From Gemmatimonas sp. (GTDB lineage Bacteria > Gemmatimonadota > Gemmatimonadetes > Gemmatimonadales > Gemmatimonadaceae): a stretch of DNA of 64,000 nt. The translations under genes and the position numbers were made by a program. The DNA is taken from the NCBI RefSeq assembly GCF_027531815.1, contig NZ_JAPZSK010000011.1:112235-176234 (forward strand). The letters are read 5' to 3'. Shown in pieces: positions 36,138 to 44,880 of the stretch (positions are counted from its first letter, which is position 1; every line of letters starts with the position of its first letter). Under the pieces are notes generated by a model, which was not told the DNA's origin, searched no databases, and worked only from the letters and a program-made list of their open reading frames with translations.

Positions 36138-37202
36138 ATGGGCCTCACACGCATCACCAACGTTGAAGCGTTGCGCGCGCACCTGTATGCCGCGCTGCAA
36201 CTGGAACATGCGACCATCCCGCCGTACCTCACGGCGCTCTACTCCATCCACCCTGGCACCAATACCGAGGCGTTGCACATCGTTCGCGCCGTCGTCGTCG
36301 AGGAGATGCTGCACCTCACCCTGGCCGCCAATATCCTCAACGCCGTGGGCGGCACGGTGGACCTCACGCAGCCCGGTTTTGTCCCAACCTACCCCGCGTA
36401 CCTGCCCGACGGTGAGACCGACTTCGCGGTCGGCCTCGGCCGCTTCTCGAAGGACGCGGTCGAGACGTTCCTGAAGATCGAGCGGCCGGGGCATGCGGGG
36501 GACACCCGACCGCGGACGGTGCGACGGACGACCGAGGCGGGCAAGCGCACCCTGCCCGCGTCTCACGCGGGCGAGGATGAGCACTTCTACAGCATAGGCG
36601 AGTTCTACGAAGAGATCAGCCAAAGTCTCGGCGCGTTGCACGAGGAGATGGCCGCGCGTGGCGAGACGTTGTTCTCTGGTGATCCAGCGCGACAAGTGGT
36701 GCCCGAGTACTACTACTCGGGCGGCGGTGAGGTCATTGCCGTGACCGACCTCGCCTCGGCGCAGGCAGCGATCCGGCTCATCTCGGAGCAAGGAGAAGGC
36801 ATGGGCAAGGCCATCTTCGACTACGAGGGTGAACTGTCGCACTACTTCCGATTCGAGCAATTGGTGCTCGGGCGCTACTACCAGACCGGCGACGCGGCAG
36901 GTCACCCCACCGGTGCCCCGGTAGCCGTGGACTGGGACGCCGTATACCCGCTCAAGGCCAATGCCCGAGTCTCCGACTACCCCGAAGGCTCGGACCTGCG
37001 CGCCGCCGCCGAGGAATTCAATCGCACGTACAAGACGTTCCTGGCGCTGCTTACCCGTGCCTACGGGGGCGAGCCCCAGCTGCTGATCCCAGCGGTGGGT
37101 GACATGTTCCGCATCAAGGAGCTCTGCCTGCGACTCATGCGAAACCCGATCGACGACGATGGGGGCGTGCACGCCGCGCCGACCTTCGAGATGGAGGGGT
37201 GA
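36138..37202 (+). CDS. Ferritin-like diiron protein (VioB/iminophenylpyruvate-dimer-synthase type)
   Basis: The 354-residue protein starts at ATG 36138 (TTG 36132 is in frame). It matches the ferritin-like domain (PF12902) seen in VioB/RebD relatives: LQLEHATIPPYLTALYSI with Glu23, then VVVEEMLHLTLAANILNAVG with Glu55/Glu56 and His59, and later YEGELSHYFRFEQLVLGRYY with Glu and His. These are the expected ligands for a two-metal site. Family members oxidise or couple small substrates, or have no known role. It sits between the alpha and small subunits of the dehydrogenase, where a cytochrome c gene would be usual, so it may take electrons, handle peroxide or modify the product (inference). 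Confidence 0.8.
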   Translation: MGLTRITNVEALRAHLYAALQLEHATIPPYLTALYSIHPGTNTEALHIVRAVVVEEMLHLTLAANILNAVGGTVDLTQPGFVPTYPAYLPDGETDFAVGLGRFSKDAVETFLKIERPGHAGDTRPRTVRRTTEAGKRTLPASHAGEDEHFYSIGEFYEEISQSLGALHEEMAARGETLFSGDPARQVVPEYYYSGGGEVIAVTDLASAQAAIRLISEQGEGMGKAIFDYEGELSHYFRFEQLVLGRYYQTGDAAGHPTGAPVAVDWDAVYPLKANARVSDYPEGSDLRAAAEEFNRTYKTFLALLTRAYGGEPQLLIPAVGDMFRIKELCLRLMRNPIDDDGGVHAAPTFEMEG

Positions 37203-37204
37203 GC

Positions 37205-37684
37205 ATGAGCACTGGCGAGCATGCCTTCCAAGACTTCCTCGCGCTGTCGTCACTCCTGACCGGGTTCACAAGGTTCCGCCTGCAGGGGACCGGACAGGCC
37301 GACCTGTATTTCACCACGGTACTCGCCGTCGTCGGCGAGAAGACGATGAACGAGCTGTTGCAGGCCCATGCGGTCATTGCCGCGCACGGCGCCACCGACG
37401 AAACGGCGCTCGAGTCGCTACTGCGCCGTGATATCCTGAGCCACGAGAAGCTCGGCCCCGTCGCCCGCAACATCATCAAGCTGTGGTTCATCGGGACGTG
37501 GTACGAGTTGCCAGCCGAGTGGCGCGATGTGTTCGGCGCCCCCGCGCGCGACGGGACATTCGTCCCAGCCCCCAGCGCGTACGTCGAGGGATTGTTGTGG
37601 CCGACCATCGGGGCCAACCCGGCCGGCGCAAAAGGACCTGGCTATGGTACCTGGGCCGAGCCGCCTCGGATTCCGCATCACTGA
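37205..37684 (+). CDS. Sugar-dehydrogenase small (gamma) subunit-like protein
   Basis: The 159-residue protein starts at ATG 37205; an in-frame GTG at 37199 overlaps the previous stop. The sequence FLALSSLLTGFTRF, NIIKLWFIGTWYEL, PSAYVEGLLWPTIGANPAGA and GPGYGTWAEPP matches the small subunit of FAD-dependent glucose, sorbitol and fructose dehydrogenases, which is needed for folding and export of the alpha subunit. In those systems it carries a Tat signal. Here the chain starts straight with the domain (STGEHAFQDF), so the complex should stay in the cytoplasm. Confidence 0.75.
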   Translation: MSTGEHAFQDFLALSSLLTGFTRFRLQGTGQADLYFTTVLAVVGEKTMNELLQAHAVIAAHGATDETALESLLRRDILSHEKLGPVARNIIKLWFIGTWYELPAEWRDVFGAPARDGTFVPAPSAYVEGLLWPTIGANPAGAKGPGYGTWAEPPRIPHH

Positions 37685-37701
37685 CGTCAACTGAGAGTCA
37701 C

Positions 37702-38598
37702 ATGTTCGATCAATCGAAGGTATTCCTCGGCATCACGCCGACGGTCTGGACCAACGACGACTTCCAGTCGCTGGGCGACGACATCGGCTTCGAACAGTGC
37801 ATCAGCGAGATGGCGCTGGCCGGCTTCCAGGGATGCAGCGTTGGCCACAAGTTCCCGAAGGATCCGGTGACGCTCAAGGCCGCGCTCGACCTGCGTGGCC
37901 TGCGTGTGTCGGAGCCGTGGGCCAGCACATACTTCACGATCGCCGACATGGAAGCGCGCACCATGGCGAGCTTTCAGGAACAGCTGGCCTTCATCAAGGC
38001 GATGGGCGGCACCGACATCGTCGTCGCCGAGCTTGGCCGTGCGGTGCACCAGCAGCCGGTGTCGCTCCTGCCGAACCGGCCCGTGATGAACGATGCCGAG
38101 TGGCGGCTGCTCACGGAGGGCCTCAATCGCCTGGGGCGCATCGCCCGCGATGAGGGAATGCGCCTCTGCTACCATCATCACCTCGGCACCGTGGTGCAGT
38201 CGCGTGCCGACGTGGATCGCCTCATGGCGGAGACCGATCCCGAGGTGGTCTTCCTTCTCCTCGACACCGGGCATCTGCTCGTGGCAGGCGACGACCCCCT
38301 GGCCATGACTCGCGCCCACGCCAATCGCATCAAGCACGTGCACCTCAAGGACATCCGACTGGACGTGTGGCACGCGGTGCAGGCGCGACACGGCAGTTTT
38401 TTCGAAGGAGTGATGGCGGGCTTCTTCACCGTACCTGGAGATGGAGTGATCGACTTCCGCCCAATCCTCCAGACGTTGTCCGACCACGGCTACGAAGGGT
38501 GGCTCATGGTCGAGGCGGAGCAGGACGCGACGCAGGCGCACCCGCTCACCTACGCGCTCAAGGCGCGAGCCTACCTGCGCGATGTCATCGGCTGGTAG
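37702..38598 (+). CDS. Inosose dehydratase-like TIM-barrel enzyme (IolE family)
   Basis: The 298-residue protein opens with LGITPTVWTNDDFQSLGDDI and FEQCISEMALAGFQGCSVGH, an opening typical of myo-inosose-2 dehydratase. Metal and substrate residues of the sugar isomerase barrel follow (YHHHLGTVVQ, LLDTGHLLVAG with Asp/His, HVHLKDIR, VEAEQD with Glu). By family it would dehydrate 2-keto-myo-inositol to a diketone in inositol catabolism. No IolB, C, D or G is nearby, so it may act on another keto-cyclitol or keto-sugar made by the GMC enzyme. It starts 18 bp after the small subunit with GAGAG upstream. Confidence 0.85.
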   Translation: MFDQSKVFLGITPTVWTNDDFQSLGDDIGFEQCISEMALAGFQGCSVGHKFPKDPVTLKAALDLRGLRVSEPWASTYFTIADMEARTMASFQEQLAFIKAMGGTDIVVAELGRAVHQQPVSLLPNRPVMNDAEWRLLTEGLNRLGRIARDEGMRLCYHHHLGTVVQSRADVDRLMAETDPEVVFLLLDTGHLLVAGDDPLAMTRAHANRIKHVHLKDIRLDVWHAVQARHGSFFEGVMAGFFTVPGDGVIDFRPILQTLSDHGYEGWLMVEAEQDATQAHPLTYALKARAYLRDVIGW

Positions 38599-38649
38599 AC
38601 GCCGTCCACTTCTACCGGAGACGCACCATCGCGCAGACCATTGAGATCG

Positions 38650-38840
38650 TGCGGTTCATCTTGGCGGAAGGAACGGACCGAGAGGAGTTCATCCGTGCGA
38701 AGGTCGTGGTGAGTGGTCATGGCCCCACGGCGCGTCGGCACACGGACAGGTTCTGCCGGATCCCGTCGCGCATCGGCGGCATGACGCCAGTGCAGATGCT
38801 CAACCAAGCCGAATTCGAGAAGACGCTCGCGGACGGCTGA
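38650..38840 (+). other. Small open frame between operon genes, possibly decayed
   Basis: An open frame without a good start (first GTG at 38650; it is open from about 38598) encodes TIEIVRFILAEGTDREEFIR and then a less regular tail ending in MTPVQMLNQAEFEKTLADG. The first block resembles the first strand and helix of antibiotic-biosynthesis-monooxygenase-like dimers. The middle does not, which suggests a frameshifted or deleted small gene. It fills the only wide gap (260 bp) in the operon. Confidence 0.35.
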
Positions 38841-38859
38841 ATCCCTTTGCAGAGGCGCG

Positions 38860-39297
38860 ATGCATCACCGGGTGGTAAACAACGACAATGGCCGTCGCAC
38901 GGTTGTGGCGCGGCTGGAGATGGGGGAAGAAGCCGTCGCAACGTTGACGGCGCTGGCGCACGAGCTGCAATTGGGGGCGAGCAGCATCATGGGCGTGGGC
39001 GGCTTCGAGCGTCTCACCGTGGGGTTCTTCGACTTTGCGAACCGGACGTTCCACAAGAACGAAGTGGACGAGCAGGTGGAACTCCTGTCGATGCTTGGCA
39101 ACGTCGCCGAGACGGCTGACGGCCAGCCGTCGCTGCACATTCACGTGGTCGTAGGTCGCATCGATGCCAGCACCCGCGGTGGGCACCTGGTGGAAGGCAT
39201 CGTGCGTCCCACCATGGAAGTGGTGATCGAGGAAAGCCCCGGGCACCTCAAGCGCACCCACGATGACCAGACCGGCCTCACTCTGTTGAGGCCCTGA
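38860..39297 (+). CDS. PPC/DUF296 domain protein
   Basis: The 145-residue protein consists of one PPC (DUF296) domain: ARLEMGEEAVATLTALAHEL, SIMGVGGFERLTVGFFDF, LHIHVVVGRIDASTRGGHLV and ending EVVIEESPGHLKR. In plants this domain follows AT-hook DNA-binding motifs; bacterial stand-alone members are trimers with a metal- or ligand-binding pocket formed by His residues (here HIH and GGH). No AT-hook is present. Its place inside a sugar operon suggests an enzyme or sensor role rather than DNA binding (inference). Confidence 0.8.
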   Translation: MHHRVVNNDNGRRTVVARLEMGEEAVATLTALAHELQLGASSIMGVGGFERLTVGFFDFANRTFHKNEVDEQVELLSMLGNVAETADGQPSLHIHVVVGRIDASTRGGHLVEGIVRPTMEVVIEESPGHLKRTHDDQTGLTLLRP

Positions 39298-39300
39298 GCC

Positions 39301-39306
39301 AAGGAG
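39301..39306 (+). promoter_or_regulatory. Ribosome-binding site that fixes a GTG start
   Basis: AAGGAG lies 8 bases before the GTG at 39315, supporting that codon as the start of the epimerase gene. Confidence 0.65.
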
Positions 39307-39314
39307 TACGCCTC

Positions 39315-40196
39315 GTGCGATTCGGGATCAATTCGCTCAACTTCACCGACACCTTTCTCGAGCAGGACCTTCCGTTGCTCGACCACACGCGTGCCCTCGG
39401 GTTCGACGTGCTGGAGATCACCCCGGTCGACCCCGACCGCTTTCCCGCGCGCCAGGTAAGGGAGGCGGCCGCCAACGCCGGGGTGGCGGTGAATGCGAAT
39501 TTCGCGTTGCTGGAGTCGGGCAACCCCGTGTCGCCGGATGCCGCGTCGCGGCAGCGCGCGGTCGATCTGTCGAAGCAGGTCATCGACCTGTGTGCCGAGG
39601 CCGATGTCGAGATCTATTGTGGCGCGAACTACTGCTCGTGGCGCTGTTTCACGGGAAAGAGTCGGACGGCGGATGAGTGGTTGTGGGGCGTGGAGACGTT
39701 CCGACGCATCTGCGAGTACGCGCAGACGGCGGCGCCCGGACTGGTCCTCGCCGTCGAGACGTTGAACCGTTTCGAGTCGTACTTCCTTAACACCGCCGCC
39801 GACGCGCGTCGATTCGTCGACGAGGTGGGCCTGCCGAACGCGATGGTCCACCTAGACACGTTTCACATGATCCGCGAAGAGGACGATATGCGCGCCGCCA
39901 TTCTCAGCTGCGGCGACAAGCTCGGCTACTTCCACGCCTGCGGCAGCCAGCGAGGCATTCCCGGTCGCGATCTGGTCCCCTGGGACACCGCGCTCACGGC
40001 GCTCCGCGACACCGGCTACCGCAACACCATCACCATCGAGTCGTTCCACCCCGACAAGAGCCTCGCGCCGCTCGTTGCCGTCTGGCGCCACTTCGCGGAT
40101 TCGCCGGAACAGCTCGCCGTTGAAGGACTCGACTTTGTCCGGCGCAAGGTGGCCGAGGTGTACGGTCCCTCGTTTCTCACGCCGGGGCGCTCATAA
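39315..40196 (+). CDS. Sugar isomerase/epimerase-like TIM barrel (ketose 3-epimerase type)
   Basis: The 293-residue protein starts at GTG 39315 behind an AAGGAG site. It has the D-tagatose/D-psicose 3-epimerase pattern: RFGINSLNFTDTFLEQDLPL at the start and the four metal ligands in AVETLNRFE (Glu), HLDTFHM (Asp), YFHACGSQRG (His) and TITIESF (Glu). The HLDTFHMxxEE and ESF motifs are specific to this group rather than to IolE. It would epimerise a free ketose at C3 using Mn or Co. Its stop (TAA) overlaps the ATG of the glucosidase by one base. Confidence 0.85.
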   Translation: MRFGINSLNFTDTFLEQDLPLLDHTRALGFDVLEITPVDPDRFPARQVREAAANAGVAVNANFALLESGNPVSPDAASRQRAVDLSKQVIDLCAEADVEIYCGANYCSWRCFTGKSRTADEWLWGVETFRRICEYAQTAAPGLVLAVETLNRFESYFLNTAADARRFVDEVGLPNAMVHLDTFHMIREEDDMRAAILSCGDKLGYFHACGSQRGIPGRDLVPWDTALTALRDTGYRNTITIESFHPDKSLAPLVAVWRHFADSPEQLAVEGLDFVRRKVAEVYGPSFLTPGRS

Positions 40197-42874
40197 TGAC
40201 GGGACCGACGGATCTGGAGCGCACGCGGCTGGCCGAGGCGGCCAACGGTACCCCGTGGCGCAAGTGGGGTCCCTATCTGAGCGAGCGCCAGTGGGGCACC
40301 GTCCGCGAGGACTACAGCCCCGGTGGCACCGCGTGGGACTTCTTCAGCCACGACGAGGCGCGGAGCCGCGCATACCGTTGGGGCGAGGACGGCATCGCCG
40401 GCTTCAGCGACGATCAGCAACAGCTATGCCTCGCGCTCTCGCTCTGGAACGGCCGTGATCCGATCCTCAAAGAGCGACTGTTCGGACTGACGAACGCGGA
40501 AGGCAACCACGGTGAGGACGTCAAGGAGTTGTACTACTACCTCGACGCGACGCCGACGCATTCGTACATGCGCATGCTCTACAAGTATCCGCAGCGCGCG
40601 TTCCCCTACCAGGAGCTTGTCGAGGGTAATCGGAACCGCGGACGGCATGACCGCGAGTTCGAGCTCATCGACACGGGCATCTTCGACGACGACCGCTACT
40701 TCGACGTCGTGGTGGAGTACGCGAAGGCGGGCCCGGAGCAGATTCTCATGAAGGTGACCGCTTGCAATCGCGGGCCGGACGAGGCCGAGCTGCACCTGCT
40801 GCCGCACGCGTGGTTTCGGAACACTTGGGCGTGGAACACCGGCGGCGCAAGGCCCTCGCTGACGGCCACCACCGACGGGCGGCTCGCGGCGGAACACCCG
40901 CTGCTCGGATCGCTCGTCGTGGAGTTCGATCAGGCGCCGGCACTGTACTTCTGCGAGAACGAGACCAACACAGCGCGGCTGTACGGTCAACCCGTCGACG
41001 GGCCCGTGAAGGACGCCATCCATGAGCGCGTGGTACACGGGCGGGAGGACGCGGTCGCCGCGCAGCCGCATGGCACAAAGGCCGCCGCGCATTATCACGC
41101 CGTGGTGCCAGCAGGCGGGAGTATGGTGGTTCGGGCGCTCGTGCATCCCGCGTCGTCGCCGGTCACGTTCACCGACTTCGACGCCGTGTTCGCGGCGCGT
41201 CTCGCCGAAGCCGACGCATTCTACGACGCGCTGCAGCGCGACATCGACAGCGCGGCCGAACGCAGCGTACAGCGCCAGTCGCTGGCCGGGATGCTGTGGT
41301 CCAAGCAATACTTCGGCTACGACGTACGCCGTTGGCTCGACGGCGACTCCGCCCAGCCGACACCGCCGGCCGAGCGCAAGGGTGGCCGCAACAGCCAATG
41401 GAAGCACTTCGTGGCCAGCGACGTGATCGCCATGCCCGACAAGTGGGAATACCCGTGGTTCGCGTCATGGGACCTCGCCTTCCACTGCATTCCCCTGGCC
41501 ATGGTCGATGCGGAGTTTGCCAAGGATCAGCTTCAGCTCCTGACGCATGACTGGTACATGCACCCCAACGGGCAGCTGCCGGCCTACGAATGGGCGTTCG
41601 GCGACGTGAATCCGCCCGTGCATGCGTGGTCGACCTGGCGGGTGTTCCAGGCCGACCGGCTGCAGCGCGGTGACGCTGGCGACCTCGAATTCCTGGAGCG
41701 CGTGTTCATCAAGCTCCTTCTGAACTTCACGTGGTGGGTCAATCGCAAGGACCAGCTGGGCAACAACATCTTCCAGGGCGGGTTTCTCGGATTGGACAAC
41801 ATCGGCGTGTTCGACCGCAGCGCGCCGTTGCCGACAGGCGGCTACCTGGACCAGTCCGATGGCACGTCCTGGATGGCCATGTACAGCCTGAACATGATGC
41901 GGATCGCGCTCGAGTTGTCGCAGCACGACGAGGGATACGAGGATATCGCGAGCAAATTCTTCGAGCACTTCCTGATGATCGTCGAGGCGATGGATTCCCT
42001 CGGCGAAGAGGGATTATGGGATAACGACGAACAGTTCTTCTATGATTGGCTCGATGTTCCCGTCGGGGACGAAGGACGCCGCAAGATCCCGCTGCGCCTC
42101 CGGAGCATGGTCGGGCTCATCCCGCTCTTTGCGGTACAGGTGCTCGATCCGCGGTTGCTCCGGCGGCTCCCCTCGTTCGCGGCGCGACTCGACTGGCTCG
42201 CGGTCCATCGCCCTGAGCTCGCGGCGCGCGTGGCGCGCTGGGACGTTCCAGAAGAGGGTGAGCGCCAGCTGATGTCGATCGTCGATGCCGATCAGCTACG
42301 CTCGATCCTCGAGTACATGCTCGACGAGTCGGAGTTCCTGTCGCCGCACGGTGTGCGCGCGCTCTCGCGAAGACACCGCGACGAGCCGTTCTCGTTGGAG
42401 TGGAGCGGTCAGCGGTACGAAGTGCGCTATACGCCCGGCGAGTCGGACTCGGGGCTCTTCGGCGGCAATTCGAACTGGCGCGGTCCCATCTGGATGCCGG
42501 TGAACTTCCTGCTGATCGAGTCGCTACACAAGTATCACCACTACTACGGCGATTCCTTCACTGTGGAGTGCCCCACGGGGTCGGGGCAGCAGATGACCCT
42601 GCTCGAGGTGGCAGACGAGCTGTCGGCGCGGCTGACCCGGATCTTCCTGCCGGGGCCAGACGGTATGCGCCCCGTGCATGGCGACTCGGAGAAGCAGCAA
42701 CGCGATCCCGCGTTCGAGGACCTCGTGTTGTTTTACGAGTATTTCGATGGCGACAGCGGACGCGGCATCGGTGCATCGCACCAGACCGGGTGGACCGGTC
42801 TGATCGCCAAACTCATCCACCCGCACCGCCCCCCCCACGAGGCCCACCTCGCCGGCTCGGGCGAACGCGACTGA
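40196..42874 (+). CDS. GH63-like glucosidase
   Basis: The 892-residue protein resembles bacterial GH63 (mannosyl-oligosaccharide glucosidase C-terminal) enzymes: [53 protein letters not shown], and the (alpha/alpha)6 barrel motifs [14 protein letters not shown] with the likely general-acid Asp, [20 protein letters not shown] and [20 protein letters not shown]. It has no signal peptide, so it should hydrolyse an imported or internal alpha-glucoside. It shares a TAATG overlap with the epimerase gene and closes the run that starts at 34247. Confidence 0.85.
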   Translation: MTGPTDLERTRLAEAANGTPWRKWGPYLSERQWGTVREDYSPGGTAWDFFSHDEARSRAYRWGEDGIAGFSDDQQQLCLALSLWNGRDPILKERLFGLTNAEGNHGEDVKELYYYLDATPTHSYMRMLYKYPQRAFPYQELVEGNRNRGRHDREFELIDTGIFDDDRYFDVVVEYAKAGPEQILMKVTACNRGPDEAELHLLPHAWFRNTWAWNTGGARPSLTATTDGRLAAEHPLLGSLVVEFDQAPALYFCENETNTARLYGQPVDGPVKDAIHERVVHGREDAVAAQPHGTKAAAHYHAVVPAGGSMVVRALVHPASSPVTFTDFDAVFAARLAEADAFYDALQRDIDSAAERSVQRQSLAGMLWSKQYFGYDVRRWLDGDSAQPTPPAERKGGRNSQWKHFVASDVIAMPDKWEYPWFASWDLAFHCIPLAMVDAEFAKDQLQLLTHDWYMHPNGQLPAYEWAFGDVNPPVHAWSTWRVFQADRLQRGDAGDLEFLERVFIKLLLNFTWWVNRKDQLGNNIFQGGFLGLDNIGVFDRSAPLPTGGYLDQSDGTSWMAMYSLNMMRIALELSQHDEGYEDIASKFFEHFLMIVEAMDSLGEEGLWDNDEQFFYDWLDVPVGDEGRRKIPLRLRSMVGLIPLFAVQVLDPRLLRRLPSFAARLDWLAVHRPELAARVARWDVPEEGERQLMSIVDADQLRSILEYMLDESEFLSPHGVRALSRRHRDEPFSLEWSGQRYEVRYTPGESDSGLFGGNSNWRGPIWMPVNFLLIESLHKYHHYYGDSFTVECPTGSGQQMTLLEVADELSARLTRIFLPGPDGMRPVHGDSEKQQRDPAFEDLVLFYEYFDGDSGRGIGASHQTGWTGLIAKLIHPHRPPHEAHLAGSGERD

Positions 42875-42907
42875 CCCGGCCTGGAAAGGGCACCCTCGGG
42901 GGTGATA

Positions 42908-42929
42908 CGGCGCCTCGTAGTGGGCGCCG
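42908..42929 (+). terminator. Hairpin after the glucosidase gene
   Basis: A perfect 7-bp stem (CGGCGCC/GGCGCCG) with an 8-base loop lies 33 bp past the stop, in the space between converging genes. There is no T-run, so it may act on both strands weakly. Confidence 0.35.
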
Positions 42930-43024
42930 CTCGTCAGCGGGTCGCCGCCGCCCCGACCAGGCTCGACCACCTGCAGACGAAGACCGGCGTCGCCCTGCAG
43001 CAGACGTTCGCTGGCCGCTGATCG

Positions 43025-43474
43025 CTACACATTGGGATAGGTCGTCATCACGTCGCCCGGCTCAGGGACGACGACCACCCGGCTCGGCGTCGGCGGCCCG
43101 TGCAGAACCTCGTCGAACCCGCTGATGACAGTGGTGCTCGGAAAGAAGCCGAGCACCTTGAGCGTGTCCGTGCCAACGTTCTTGATCACCTGCCGCTCCA
43201 GCGCCGGGATCACGACTAGCCCGCCCTTGCCGAACGTTTTCGTCTCGTCGCCGATGGTGACCTCCGCGGTGCCCTCGACGATGAAAATGTTCTCCTCCAC
43301 CGTGTGGTTGTGTCCGGGGCAGGTGTGGCCGGTCGGCACCTCGAAGTAGACGATCGTCGACCCCTGCGCTCCCGTCCCAGAGTGGATGAACCAGTTGGCG
43401 TCGACGCGGAACTCGGGTTTGCCGTCGAACCCGCACTGCGTCAGGTCGAGGTCGTTGATGTTTGCTGCCAGCAT
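43025..43474 (-). CDS. Cupin-domain protein
   Basis: The 149-residue protein starts at ATG 43474 with AGGAG six bases upstream (43481-43485). It carries one cupin fold with metal ligands in GHTCPGHNHTVEENIFIVEG (His, His, Glu) and the second motif toward LKVLGFF. The N-terminal QCGFDGKPEFRVDANWFIHS is longer than in minimal cupins. It probably binds a small carbohydrate or acts as a dioxygenase-like enzyme. It follows the DJ-1/PfpI gene by 20 bp on the same strand, so they form a two-gene unit converging on the sugar operon. Confidence 0.8.
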   Translation of the reverse strand: MLAANINDLDLTQCGFDGKPEFRVDANWFIHSGTGAQGSTIVYFEVPTGHTCPGHNHTVEENIFIVEGTAEVTIGDETKTFGKGGLVVIPALERQVIKNVGTDTLKVLGFFPSTTVISGFDEVLHGPPTPSRVVVVPEPGDVMTTYPNV

Positions 43475-43494
43475 GAGCGTCTCCTGTCTCTTCG

Positions 43495-44121
43495 CTATCG
43501 GGGCGTGATGGGATTGCGGTGGTATTCGATGAAATGCGCCGTCTCGTCGGCGACATCCTTTCCATACAGCTCCTCGACCAGATGGAAGGCGAGGTCGATG
43601 CCGCAGGCAATACCGCCCGAGTGCTTCATGGCGCCGTGGTCGACGAGGCGGACCTCGCGATCGACGGTCAGCGTCGGGTCCATCGCCGCCAGGTAGTCGA
43701 ACGCCGCCCAGTGGGTAGTGATGCGGCGCCCCCCCTTGGTCAGTCCGGCTGCAGTCAGCAGGATGGCGCCAGTGCACACCGACAACGTGTGCGAGGCTTG
43801 GCCCGCCATCCGCGCGATCCACTCGATCGTCTCCTGATCCTTGGCCTTGGCGATGGCGCCGAGCCCACCGATGACGAGCAAAATGTCGATCTTCGGCGCG
43901 CTCGCGAATGTGTAGTTCGGCATCACCATGAACCGGCCCGTGAGGGCGACCGGGTCGCTCGTCTTGGCGATGGTGAACGGGTTGAACGGGGCGCTCTCGC
44001 TGTCCTCGCGCGACTTCATTCCGGGCACGAGCCGGACGCGAGAGAACACCTCGAACGGCCCGGCAAGGTCGAGGACATCGACGTTGTCGTAAATCAGGAT
44101 GCCGACGTTCAGCTTGTCCAC
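43495..44121 (-). CDS. DJ-1/PfpI-family protein
   Basis: The 208-residue protein starts at GTG 44121, chosen because AAGGAGG lies five bases upstream; the frame is open beyond but without coding character. It has the DJ-1/PfpI glutamine-amidotransferase-like fold: VGILIYDNVDVLDLAGPFEV, ILLVIGGLGAIAKAK and the nucleophile elbow LSVCTGAILLTAAGL with Cys116, followed by THWAAFDYL. It lacks the AraC-type HTH of GATase-1 regulators, so it is an enzyme-like member, nearest in pattern to isonitrile-hydratase relatives. It is paired with the cupin gene. Confidence 0.85.
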   Translation of the reverse strand: MDKLNVGILIYDNVDVLDLAGPFEVFSRVRLVPGMKSREDSESAPFNPFTIAKTSDPVALTGRFMVMPNYTFASAPKIDILLVIGGLGAIAKAKDQETIEWIARMAGQASHTLSVCTGAILLTAAGLTKGGRRITTHWAAFDYLAAMDPTLTVDREVRLVDHGAMKHSGGIACGIDLAFHLVEELYGKDVADETAHFIEYHRNPITPR

Positions 44122-44126
44122 GGGCG

Positions 44127-44133
44127 CCTCCTT
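44127..44133 (-). promoter_or_regulatory. Strong ribosome-binding site fixing a GTG start
   Basis: AAGGAGG on the minus strand lies five bases before the GTG at 44121 and settles the start of the DJ-1/PfpI gene. Confidence 0.7.
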
Positions 44134-44308
44134 GTCAGCGCGCGAGCGTCTCCGAGTCGGTCCAGAGGTCGCGCTAGACGCAGAGCGCGCGCGAGATAGA
44201 AATCTCAATCTGGCTGGGTCAACTGCCCGCGATAGTGTACCGTGCGATCGCCGATCTCGCCAGTGCTGAGTGGCGCGAAGCGCGTGTCGCGTGGCGCGCA
44301 ACATCGCG

Positions 44309-44440
44309 GTGACCACGAACGATTCCGCAGCGTTGGGCGACACCGTGACGATCACCCGTACGGTACGCACCAACCGGCATGTCGGGGCGGGTTCCACGTT
44401 CGCCGTGTTCGTGGAGGAGGCGAGGGTCAAGGTGCGTTAG
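44309..44440 (+). pseudogene. Degenerate copy of the OB-fold protein's C-terminus
   Basis: The plus strand reads TTNDSAALGDTVTITRTVRT, NRHVGAG, FAVFVEEARV and then a stop. This aligns almost residue for residue with the last 44 codons of the broken OB-fold gene at 32770-33402 (TNDAAALGDTGTITGTARTN, FAVIVEEARV). Nothing of the upstream half is present. Confidence 0.6.
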
Positions 44441-44880
44441 GCGGAACGGCGCCAATGTGGAAGCTCCCGGTACGCGCCGTGCACGGTCCGCTTGCGAGAT
44501 CCGTGCGCGTGAGCGAGATGCGATACCTGCCGGTGCGGCCACCGAAGCCGTCAAGCGTGATGGACTCGGCCAGCACGGCAGCGGTGGCGTTGTCGGCTAC
44601 CGGAATCGGACGATCGTAACTGAGCACGAGGCCGTCACGCGAGGCGCGAGTGAGCCCAAACGCCTCGTCTGCGCCGCTCAGCACACGAACGGCGAGCCCG
44701 CTCAATCCGCCGTGTTCGATGTGCTCCAGTGTGATGGCAACACGAAGCCGGCTCGAACCCGACGCGCAGTCGCGTGCGACATCGTACACCTCGCAGCCGA
44801 CCGATACGGGCGCATGCGAGACGAATACACCCATGATCGGCGTGATCGCCGACCGCGCGAGCACCGACAGACGGGCGGCG
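44427..44880 (-). pseudogene. C-terminal fragment of an unknown secreted-type protein, cut at an IS91 relic
   Basis: The minus-strand frame ending at 44427 has about 150 residues of coherent beta-type sequence (VSVGCEVYDVARDCASGSSR, LRVAITLEHIEHGGLSGLAV, ESITLDGFGGRTGRYRISLT) with three Cys. Upstream the frame runs into the end of the IS91 relic near 44880. I read it as the back half of a gene interrupted by that element. The family was not recognised. Confidence 0.45.

Noticed and set aside
44122..44430. N-terminal extension of the DJ-1/PfpI frame
   Set aside because: AAGGAGG just before GTG 44121 and the loss of coding character upstream support the shorter protein; the extension is also antisense to the OB-fold remnant.
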